Source: Chrysophaeum taylorii (lineage: Eukaryota > Sar > Pelagophyceae > Pelagomonadales > Pelagomonadaceae). From it: a stretch of 21,920 bases of DNA. The stretch spans positions 1 to 21,920 of the forward strand of contig JAQMWT010000525.1 of the NCBI GenBank assembly GCA_029834535.1, in the 5' to 3' direction. The translations under genes and the position numbers were made by a program. This document shows, piece after piece, positions 7,587 through 17,020 of the stretch (position 1 is its first letter; every line of letters starts with the position of its first letter). The notes beneath the pieces were generated by a model that had not been told where the DNA came from, did no database searches, and was given only the letters and a program-made list of their open reading frames with translations.

Positions 7587-10500
7587 CTAGTGATCAAAGG
7601 GGTAGCAAACAAAGTCAGCGGAGCTGCCTACACAACACAATGAACACTTGGATGTGATAGAACAGAGCACCTCCACGATGCGAACGACAGCACGCATCAG
7701 AGTTTTTTGGGATATGCCGATTACAGAAGTATCCATGCCCATAAACAGACCGTAGTTTTCTAGCCGCTGCAGGGTCCTTGCAAAACTACAAACTTTCCGA
7801 ACTGATAGAAGATCGAGCGTCGAGGCATATGGCTGACAACGTTGCGCGATAATGGTAGGAAGCTGGCAGATAACATGAGACACCATCAAGCTCAAGATAC
7901 CCACAACATTAAGCCACACTAAGCTGATATCCGTTGTTTCTTCACGCGAAGCGAGATTATCCTTGCAAGCAAAGTCGACAATAGCCCACCCACGGGTGAC
8001 AGCGCGCTCTACAGATACTACATGAGCAGAAACAGAGGCAATCACAAACGAGTTTGCAGGTCCAAGAGGATGCCACCTGTAGTGCACCGTTGTTGATATC
8101 CCGACCAATGCCTGGATGGTAGATATGAATTGAATGGAATTGGAAACAAAACTACATCTTCGACCAGGCAAATCGCGCTCTCTAGCCTTGGTTGGCTGAG
8201 CACTAACCTCCTGCAAAGCGACTTGACCATCACCATTCCAAAAAGAACGCAGGAGGACCTTAGATGATGTGCTGGCAAGACAACTGAGAACCTGAACAAC
8301 AGAACTTGTCACTTGAATGAGTTCACTGGGGGAACTCCAAGAACGAGTACACGGAGTAGCTTCGAGTGAGCTTAAGACAAGAAGCCCCAAGATAGACTCT
8401 TGACTTCGTGCACCAGCGCACGAACACCATGCATAGCCGGAAAATGACGACGCTTTGAGTTGGGGAAAACCTAATGCTCGCGAACATTCGACTACCACAC
8501 GGCTGAAGTGACTTCGATACGCCTTGTTCCATACACAGCCAATGATGGCACTGTCAGGGCTGTGGTGTATATGGAGACCTAAAACGGAGTTGGCTTGCGT
8601 GCTCACCAAATATCATTCCATCGCATTGTGGCCTCAGTATGGCAGGGTTCATTTTTAACTCGAGCGCAGTGACACGCCAAGCATATTCGCCAGTAATGTG
8701 CGAGCAAGCTGATTGCGCGTCGGCTATCGCTCCGATCCTGCTTGGCACAAAGTCGTGTCATACCGAAACCGTATGATGTGATGCCGAGCACAGGATTTCG
8801 CATGAATGCACTCAACCCCACTGAGCAAACTGCCGCTCCAGCATGTTGTGCTGATTGAGTGCATCTCGAGATGTGACCATTGCACCAAGCTGCGGATTTA
8901 TGCAAGAAAACATGCGGCTGAATAGAAGTTGTGAGATTCGGGTCTGGCACTGGTAACAGGACATGTTCCAAGTCTGAAACGTGACAAAAACAGCATCTTC
9001 TGAAGCGAGGAGACCAACGATCAAGGACACAATAATCATCATTGAACGTGCCGAGCCATAATCCGTGCAGAATAACACATTCACCAACACACGCTTTTGC
9101 GCCGTGCACGAAACTGCGCTCGTTGGCCAAGGTGAGACTGGAGTGATTCCTCCAACTGCAGTGGCTCCACCGCTCATAAACGTCAAACGATAAGCCTCGC
9201 CTCTTCGAAAATCGCCGCGTCACCTCACGGATTACACACAATGCAACGTAACGGAACTTTGCCAGTGTTTCCTACGCGCATCAAAATACAACATGCTTCG
9301 GTCTGGTCATAACTCTGGAGATGACCATATTTACCAGCTGGCAGTCTGATGAAAACAATACGGAAATCAGCTGAATTTCATCAGGTAAGTCTCTTTCCAG
9401 TGCTGCATGACTCTCTGTACTTAATATTGACAACGCGAATAACTTGTATGTAACGAATGCAAGACAGCGTGCTCCATCCACGCCACACGGTAAAACAAGC
9501 GAGAGAAACAAGAGTGAAGTAGCATCACATCGCCAAGATTCAGATGAGATAGACAGAAGGTCATGCGTCCTGATTGCCTTCTTCCTATTCCACAGTCTGC
9601 TACAAACACACAAGTCAGCCTGGGATTTCCCCGCTGGCGCATGAACACAGAAGTCAATATCGTGTTCTAGGCAAGAGATTACAACCCGCGCCGATAAACC
9701 ACGTAAGCGCGCTAACAACGCACCCATCAAGCAAGCTATACTTTGACCTGTGAGAAACATTATAACCGCGGGAGAGACTAACTTACTAGATTTACAGTCA
9801 ATGCAGAAGTTGGGGAGAATACATGCACTCTGAGCGGAGTTTTGGACAGCGACAGTACAATCCCAGTTGTTGCACACAGGTAAAATTGGGTTTATCAACT
9901 GACGCGCCTCTCTTGGACCACATAACTGCATGCCTTCGGTTGTATGTGCATGAAAAGTATTGCAAAATATCCTGAAACACTCGTTGAAAGCGTGCTCACC
10001 ATCCACAGCCATTTTTTCGCGGTGAGGGATAGTTTCCTGATTGACAGTTTCCTGATTGATCGATGCAATGTGAGTCAGGACGATAGCACGATCGATTTCA
10101 CCATTTCGAACGTAGCTCCAAACACCTTGAGCGAGCAGCATTGTGAGTGTGGACCGCACTGATCCAATTAAGTTGCATATCGGGCGATTGCATACCCAGC
10201 ACTTTACCGGAATCGACCCGTTTACACTCCAGACACGACACAAGACTAGGCATTGCACTCTCTGCAAAGATCGCATAATGCTGTACCATAATTTTGGTGC
10301 CTCAGCGTTTGCGCAAACTGACAACCTTGTCTGACCCACAACATGGAAAACTGACTGCACAAACGCAGTGAAGACGGACAATAGTGAACGCACTGCACTC
10401 TTCCTTCTTGATGATTTTCCAGTCTCGATTGCACTCCCGAATAAGCGAATAGCAGTGTCCACACCTTCAAGAAACAGCATGCCAGAATTGTTCAGTGCTA

Positions 10501-11809
10501 GGAATGCTGTTAGCGCGCCACGCGAAAATTGAACATTTGCCAAGGTTGATGTTACAGCAGCATGACGATGATGTTCAGGGACGTGAGCAAATTCTTTAGA
10601 AAAAAACGAGGTCACAGCGCGTATGACGCACCAATATAGTCCAGGAAAGCCGATGTGTTCGTGAGCTGCACTCTTCGCGGAGAGGAGCAGTCTTACCGAC
10701 GCGATAACTTCACACCGTAGAGGGTATGCCGCAGCAACAAGTGTACACAAACACATGTTACCTAGAACCTCAAGCTCTGCGTCTCCTGCCTTTGAACGCG
10801 TCTGAACACGATCTAACCTCGGACAAAGGCATGTGATTTTACAACGAAAATGCAAGAACACAGCAGTCTCAATGAGGCGGGCTGCAACTATGATACTCTG
10901 GTGATAGTAGCGGCCCCACGATTGAGCCAGGATTGCCATCAAGGAAGATACAAAAGCGCTCACATCACGCCAGTCATTTTCACCAGCACAGTCACTAGAG
11001 AGGTCACCAGCGCATAAGGCGAGTTCATAGAGCAACTCACAGGCCACACGAACCACACCATGTGCATAAAATCTATATGCATTGCGCTTGGAACATGTAC
11101 TGGCGAAAATCATGTCGCGCAACTGTCCGCAAATTCCTCTTGACAAAATATACCACAAGTTCCAGAGAAAACTCTTGTGCTCATGATGAGCAGGCTTGAG
11201 TTTGTCGGTTCGCGCGTGGGTATGAGGCTTGACAAACCCCGAAGGACCCAAAGAACTGCACGCGAATTTTTTGAAGTGGTACGTAGGCACTTCGGCTGCT
11301 GCTTGCAACAAAAGTCGTGAGCCGCAAAGAGTTCGAAAGTACCGCAAAACAGAAAAACGTTTGTGGCGTCTCATCACCATCGCATCTATAGCTTCGAGTA
11401 GGGTAAACCGACTTCGCGCCGTGCACTTGTGGATAAACAGGCTGGTTAAAGCCGCCACGGCTTCCCTGCAGACTATTTTGTCATGTCGAAAAATGAACCC
11501 AACTTCCATGAAGATACTGAGAAAGTGATTGACACAAACTTCGTGCACAGCATACTTTTCAGAGGCCCGGCTTGCGAATATCACACACAATCGAATAAGC
11601 CCCACTATTTTATCTGCCTCAGCTGGCATGAAGGCACGAGGCACATGTACAATAGCGGAAACCGTGTGAATCAATACTTGCTCTAGTGCTTTCGCGATTG
11701 AGTGGAACAAGGTGGTTGAGAGGATTGTACTATTCCGCAAACATTGCAGAACACCGGATTGATTGCCAACACACAACATCGACGCGTCATTTTCATGAGA
11801 ATCGTCCAT
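7587..11809 (-). CDS. Large minus-strand gene of about 1,370 codons with two short introns, unrecognised
   Basis: Proposed exons on the minus strand are 11809-9335, 9271-8607, and 8550 (or 8559)-7587. The first ATG (11809, context AAAATGGAC) follows an in-frame stop at 11842-11840; the stop is TAG at 7589-7587. The three open blocks are long, collinear and separated by short gaps with GT-AG borders that restore one frame, giving 1,367 or 1,370 residues. The protein is rich in alternating hydrophobic helices, Cys, His and Ser, like a helical-repeat (HEAT/armadillo-type) scaffold, but no domain signature, signal peptide or catalytic motif is recognisable. Its length, uninterrupted 825-codon first exon and lack of transposon motifs suggest a host gene, in contrast to its neighbours. 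The alternative is three separate frames, less likely because the joins work so well. Function unknown. Confidence 0.68.
8551..8606 (-). other. Predicted intron 2 (56 nt; alternative 47 nt)
   Basis: On the minus strand the donor TTG|GTGAGC interrupts the second exon just before its stop, and the acceptor CCCTGACAG| lands in frame with the third exon (phase 2). A second acceptor nine bases upstream (CACCACAG|, intron 8560-8606, 47 nt) also keeps frame, differing by three residues. The TTTTAG further upstream would bring in a stop. The strong donor and frame restoration support the call. Confidence 0.6.
9272..9334 (-). other. Predicted intron 1 (63 nt, phase 0)
   Basis: On the minus strand the donor CAGCTG|GTAAAT and acceptor GCGCGTAG|GAAACA bracket 63 bases containing two in-frame stops (TGA at 9283-9281 and TAG at 9274-9272). 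Removing it joins two blocks that are already in the same frame. A possible branch region TTATGAC lies inside. If unspliced, the protein would end at 842 residues. Confidence 0.62.
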
Positions 11810-12542
11810 TTTCCAATATGGCAGCGGTGCAGCCTGTCCTTAGTGAAGCTCGGGAAGCCACGGGATGCCTGCGAATAGCCCCTTCTAGCAAAATTCTTTG
11901 TGCCGTTGAAACCTTCCGAGCGATGGCTTGACTTCCAAAGGGCCTCGAGGCCCGCTACTGTGCGGACTTCCGCGGGTAACGCGCAGCGGAAGCCCAACGG
12001 TCGAGAGGAGAAAGGTGTGGTGCGGGCGTACGGCGACGAGACAGCGGTTCAGAGGGCCGCGGGCAGCGTATAGGGGACGGTCGAGCAAATAACGGCGCGG
12101 CGCGCGCTAACCAACAAACCTACCACCAGCTCCTTTTCGCTAAGGCTAGGGGGGTTTAAAGAACCGGGTGGTTCCCGCGCAACCCCACCCCCGCTGCCAC
12201 TTGTGGCGGCAACTCCTGACCGCTAAGGCTTACCCCCCCTCTCTTGAGGTTTGATACCCGTTCAACGGGACACCTTTCCCGATCTTTTTAGTGACATCAT
12301 ACCTCTCTCTTGTGAGAAGCATTCTTGCTGTATTCTTGTAGTTTTCCTTGCCATCATATTCCATCTCTCCATCTTGTTGAGAGGCTTGGTGAGCGTGAGC
12401 AAGGTGTGTGGCGAGCTTATCCGACCCCGCGTCCGTGTTTTCCTCGTTCAGTGAGGTCTCGGACGAGTCGGTGAGTACCCCCTTTGTCACCCAGGGGTCG
12501 GGAAGGTTTTTTTTTTCTGTGCCGCCATACGTGGTGGAGGAT
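11810..12542. other. Intergenic stretch: upstream of the minus-strand gene and possible start of element G1
   Basis: This holds the promoter side of the minus-strand gene and, towards 12542, sequence probably belonging to the 5' LTR or leader of the Ty3/gypsy element. Noted are a GC-rich segment (about 11935-12110), pyrimidine-rich stretches (about 12230-12380) and a T-run at about 12507-12516. Without a second LTR of this element in the window, its LTR ends cannot be placed. Short frames on both strands look non-coding. Confidence 0.4.
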
Positions 12543-12854
12543 ATGAGATCGTGCGACTACATCGGTCGCCGACGAGCGAGTGCTGCCGTACGTGTTGTAT
12601 TGCGTGGTCCGGATTTGTACGTGAGCCCTGATCAAGCACACGGAGTTCCATTGGGCCAGTTTACGTTGAGAATATACGCGAACGTTGTTTGTGTTCGTAC
12701 GATCCGAGTGATGACGAACACGCGTGCGAGTTGGAAATCGCAGCGCATTCTACAGGGAATTGATTTTGGTATAGATGGACGGTGGAAGCTGTTTAGCGAG
12801 TGGGATCGCTACCCACGGGCATTTTTGAATTGCCAGCGGATTGGAATTCCGTGA
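12543..12854 (+). CDS. Small ORF upstream of gag in element G1, unknown
   Basis: From the ATG at 12543 there are 103 codons to TGA at 12852-12854; the frame is also open upstream to at least 12408 without ATG. The product is basic, with a protein-like composition (for example VRVVLRGPDLYVSPDQAHG and GIDFGIDGRWKLFSEWDRY), but resembles nothing I know. The stop overlaps a splice-donor-like GTGAGT at 12851. It could be a leader ORF, an LTR-encoded peptide or chance. Confidence 0.3.
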   Translation: MRSCDYIGRRRASAAVRVVLRGPDLYVSPDQAHGVPLGQFTLRIYANVVCVRTIRVMTNTRASWKSQRILQGIDFGIDGRWKLFSEWDRYPRAFLNCQRIGIP

Positions 12855-12960
12855 GTGCTGTTTTTACAGCGACAGATAGCGTTGTTGGAATCAACGTGAA
12901 TTACTTCGAGTGATCGGATCCGGACGTGTTTCGAGATTCTTGATCGATATTTAATACGGT

Positions 12961-15133
12961 ATGGAGATAAACGCAGACGTTCGTGAGGAAGAATCTCCTC
13001 CAGTTCTTCCCGCCGCCCTTGAGATAGGCCGCGAGGAGGTGAATTAAGAGAGGCCGAGGCAGTCGACGTTGCTGACGTGCCCCCTGATGTGCCTCCGGAT
13101 ACTGCCATTTTTTCGCCGTTGAGTCCAACGACTCCGGATCGTGGCGAGCGTGTTACTATTGAGCGCGGATCTGCAGCCCGAAGTCGACTTCGTGAAGACC
13201 TCGAGCGGAGACGTCGCGAAAATGAACGATTAGCTGAGCTTTTTGCTCGTGAAAGGGCTGATGCGAAAGAGGACGCGGCTCGACGAGAAGTTGATATGCT
13301 CAATGATGCATTACAGCAAGAGACTGAGACCTCGAAGACCCTACGCGAAGAGGTTGAGCGATTTCGTCGTGAACGAGATAAATTGTTAGCCGAACGTACG
13401 CGTCGGGAGAGTAGCCGCGAACGACCCGTGAGTCGACCCGAACCGGAAACGCCCGTGAGGCCGCCTGAACCGGAAAGGAACACTGAAACGGGGAATGAAC
13501 CTCCGCCCCGAGTCGATACGGAGAATGAGGGTAGGGCGGACATTGAGAATGAAAGTACGAAAATTTTACGGGAATTATCGCGGGGAATATCGCAGACGGT
13601 TGCCAACGCCTTCGAAAAGGGCAACTTGAGCCGATCCCATCGACCCACTTCCAGTTTGAAGCCTGATACCTTCAAACTCGTCATCGACGGCCGAGACCAA
13701 CGGCAATTCAATTTGGATTCGGCGGCGATGATGCATACTTTAGCAGATGACCATTACTCGGTCGAGAAATTACGTTATTTACTACCTGTGCATCACCGGG
13801 ACACCGTTGCACCAATTTTTGAGGAACACTTGCAGAAATACGAGGAGCTCTGCGATGAGCTACCACACGGTCGGTCGTTTTACTTGAAATTAGATATTGA
13901 CGATGAAGAGCATAGAGTCTCGGTTCGTCGTATCCGTCGTCTTAACAAGACGTATTGCGACAGGATTTTGGATTATTTTAGATCGACTTGCCGACCTCCA
14001 CGCACGCAGCAGGAGGTGCTTGACAAGCTGCGGAAGGTCACCCAGGCTTCAGTTCCGAAGAAGTCTGGGGAGCGGCACGTCCAAACGTACTGTACCCGAT
14101 TCCAATCTGAGGCCTTGGAGTTTTGTTCCGTGTCCAGCCGCACGATGGATGATGTCAATATCCTCGACCAGCTTATCCGTGGATTGACGTCCAAGGAGTT
14201 GAGGACCCGTGTGCGGACTATGAGGAGCGGACATCCTGATAGTTACGTGACTTTTAAGTCGATGGTAGCGCTAATTACGCGGCTCGAGAACGACTTACGG
14301 AAGTTGATGGAGGAGGAGAAGGACCAAGGCCCACCTAATCCGAAATCGAATAAACCGCCGCGAGGGCGGGGAGTTCGAGCTATGGCCTCCGATCAACAAG
14401 CCAAGCAAGATGCGGATAAACCGTCTGGGAATACGGATCCGCTGATTTTACGAGATCCTTTTTTGTGGGGCAAGAGAACGTGCCCGCACTGTGGGTTCTT
14501 CTGGACCACCCATGATGAAGATGAACACGGAAATCGCGTAGTTTGCAACCGCGATCCGGATCGTTACTACTGTGCGATGTGGAAGCGAATTCGTAAGCAG
14601 AAGAAGCAGCCCATATCGCGGTCCGAGTGGGCAAAGCGTGATGATGCATCTAATGCGAACGCCACGCACGGATCGGAGCCTTTAATGAAATTCAAACGGC
14701 CCTCGCCGATCTTGGAACCACCATGGCGAGCGAGGTCAGAAGCATCAAGGATACTACGTTGTTTTCTACACGACAGCGAGACGGACGATCACCTTCTAGA
14801 CGATCGTCACGCCGACATCGAAGCCAGAGCCCTAATCGAAAAGCCCATACTGCTCAAGACAGCCCGAGTCCTTGCCGTCACCGGAGCTCTAGTCGCAATT
14901 CGCGCCGGCGCCGACGTCATCGACATTACGATGACGAGTATGACGGAGGTAGATATCAGGATAGTTCGGGACATTCGAGCGCATCTTTCGCGTTCCAATC
15001 TTTATGCGACGCGCCGCCAATGTCGGGGGTTGTCTTTTACCCGACGGCGCGCCCTGCCCGAGTCTCCGATGATGTTGCCGATGTCGCTGTGACGAGCAGC
15101 CATCGTTTGCAACAGGAGCAACATAACATATAA
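12961..15133 (+). pseudogene. Ty3/gypsy element G1: Gag with coiled coil, CCHC-like finger and RS-rich tail, frame-shifted
   Basis: The ATG at 12961 (GGTATGG) opens a 28-codon frame that ends at TAA 13045. A second frame (open from 13023 to TGA 15090-15092, no early ATG) carries the bulk. A third frame, used from about 14654-14700 to TAA 15131-15133, carries the C-terminal tail. In order: acidic Pro-rich N-terminus; a long charged coiled coil (about 13180-13410, RLREDLERRRRENERLAEL); a capsid-like helical region (about 13660-14300) with TYCTRFQSEALEF and LDQLIRGLTSKELRTRVRT, typical of Ty3-type Gag; a CX2CX6HX4HX5C finger (about 14472-14545); then ALADLGTTMASEVRSIKD and an Arg-Ser-rich tail. 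Each frame change is -1. They may be mutations or sequencing errors, and the last could be programmed. Gag packages the element RNA in the cytoplasm. Confidence 0.72.
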
Positions 15134-16490
15134 TAACATAACATATTGGTGGCCTTCTACATCGTATGTGGAAGCAATGTCAGATGCTACTTGGGATTCT
15201 CCGCACTACTGGGAAGACTCAGATTCGGAGACTGACGAACCCATGCCGCAGGTTCCAGTGTTCCCCCATTCGTCAATGTGCATGTCTTGCAGGGCAGTTC
15301 ACGATGATGACGTTAGACCTTTCGAGTTGACGTCGGGGACGACGTCTTCTTTTCCTACGGGGCCCCCCGAGACCGTTTTAGCCGTTTTAGCCGATGTTCT
15401 AGCCGATACCGTTTTAGTCTCAGCAGAGCAGACCACAGCGGCGCCGGTGGAGGAGAAGTTGACGGGAATGTCCGATTTGATGGACGAGAAACGACGATTA
15501 CCAGAAGTGCCTATGCTTCCGCTTCCAACTGATGCGCCGGGGACGGCTCATGTTTTTTCTGCTGGGCCCCCCCGACAATCAAAAGTGGACTTTCCGCCGG
15601 ATCCTGAACCTGAACAGGAGCCGAAAGTAAGGAGCGAGCCGAATGTGCGCGTCAAATATGAAAAGATCAATAAGAGCCACCCTGAGGTGAGGTTCAAATA
15701 CGAAGAAAAGTTCGATGTGCCATGGAAGGATGCACCGCGCGATGTGGACGGTGTACCGTTACCGCAGATTCCCGAGCACGTCGAGGACAATGATGCGATG
15801 AAAGTCGTAATTCCGGCGAAGGGAGAAGTTGAGAAGGTTGTTCGAGATCTAGGAATTCCCGACAACCCGCATCTGGATGATGATGCGAAGATGATGTTGA
15901 GCCATTGCGTGCAATGCGCGTGGGCTTTCTTTGATCCGATTATGACACCCGTTGACTCGCCACCGGTTTCTTTGCGCTTTGAAGACGCAAACCCACGACC
16001 GATCAAGATGACGCCCTATAGGTTGACGCCAGCAAAGCTCGAGTGTCTCAGAAAGCCGATCACTGAGTGGTGTCGCGATGGAGTCATCCGACCGGCGAAC
16101 TCTCCGTGGGGATTTCCTGTACTGATGCTGCCTAAGAAGGGAGCCGAGGCCGGGACGTCGAATGCTTTTCGTGCTGCCGTTGACTTGCGTCAGCTCAATG
16201 ATCAGCTGGTCAATGACAGTTGGCCGAATATTCGTCAAGATGATGCTTTGGCTTTTCTTGCCATGCGCCGTTGGCGGACGTGCATTGATATTCGATGGGG
16301 TTATCATAACTTGCGTTTGGACGCCGCTGCTCAGGACGCTGTTACGATGGTTAGTCCACTTGGAGCCCATAGTTTCTTGCGCTTGCCTCTAGGAGTGAAA
16401 ACCGCAGGAGCTCTCTTTTGTAAGCAGATGGCTAGCGATTTGTCCACATGGATGTATAAGGACTTGGTCGCGTTTGTCGACGATATTAGT
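15093..16490 (+). pseudogene. Ty3/gypsy element G1: Pol fragment with first part of reverse transcriptase
   Basis: The frame is open from 15093; the first ATG is at 15177. The first 180 or so residues are acidic and Pro/Glu-rich with a short repeat encoding AVLADVLADTVL. A pre-RT block (from about 15715, FDVPWKDAPRDVDGVPLP) is shared with element G2 at about 19950. RT follows: PYRLTPAKLECL, RDGVIRPANSPWGFPVLMLP, FRAAVDLRQLN, the first catalytic Asp in CIDIRWGYHNLRL (near 16287), SPLGAHSFLRLPLGVKTAG, and the second catalytic pair in FVDDIS (16476-16484). These are Ty3/gypsy-type motifs with catalytic residues intact. Homology stops right after FVDDIS and sequence of another element begins, so thumb, RNase H and integrase are missing. 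No protease is seen between Gag and RT. Confidence 0.85.
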
Positions 16491-17020
16491 GGCGGCCAGT
16501 ACAGCGGGTTGGTTATGTTACCGACTCGGGATTTGGAACCTGGCTACCACAAGTGATAGATACCAATGCGCGTCAAGCAATTACGACCTGCCTTAGTTGC
16601 GGCCGGCATGGTAGTTTTTACCACGACAACGGTGTGTGTCCTGTGCCGGACAATCCCTCGAGGAACAGACGTGCTGCTCAGACGTTCACGAATGCGGGTT
16701 TTCCAGCGACGCCAGAGGGACAGGAGCAATACCGACGGGCGCTTTTAGCTGCAGCAGGGCTAGCTTCAGTGACTCAGCTAGCGCCGCGCGTTCTGCAACC
16801 GCCGCAGGTGGTCTACACAGCAGCATAGGTTCCAGGTGCAGGTCAACCGCAGCTTGTTGCAGGCACTCAACAGCAGGTGGTCCGAAGGCAGCCCGCAGTG
16901 CTGCGGACCGCTCAGACCTCGGTGCGCCTGGAGGATCTGACTACGGCTCTCAACACGATGAACTTGCTTCGTCAAGCACAGCAGACGGCTCCGACGGTTA
17001 GAGGCCGCAGAGAGCAAACC
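16490..17020 (+). pseudogene. Ty3/gypsy element G2: Gag C-terminal part with zinc finger, one in-frame TAG
   Basis: This begins at the junction with G1 (in-frame stop at 16487-16489). It contains a CX2CX7HX4C finger (CLSCGRHGSFYHDNGVC, about 16588-16640), an Ala/Gln/Pro-rich linker, and a TAG at 16826-16828, after which the same frame continues with a Gln-rich stretch and RLEDLTTALNTMNLLRQAQ. The TAG sits in a CAG/GCAG-rich context, so one base change from CAG is likely. The frame then stays open to 17290, but the protein-like sequence moves to the -1 frame (protease ORF, open from 17002). The capsid region of this Gag is missing, removed at the junction. Confidence 0.62.

Noticed and set aside
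12851..12869. 19-nt intron GTGAGT...TTTTTACAG
   Set aside because: Too short for normal splicing, and the join runs straight into a stop codon.
12809..13711. 300-codon open frame on the minus strand
   Set aside because: Antisense shadow of the G1 Gag coiled coil; its Ser/Arg-rich low-complexity product mirrors Arg/Glu codons on the other strand.
15145..15160. TTGGTGGCC after an AT-rich ACATA run as a gypsy primer-binding site
   Set aside because: It resembles the usual LTR-end plus TGG pattern but sits between Gag and Pol, with no LTR-like repeat found elsewhere in the window.
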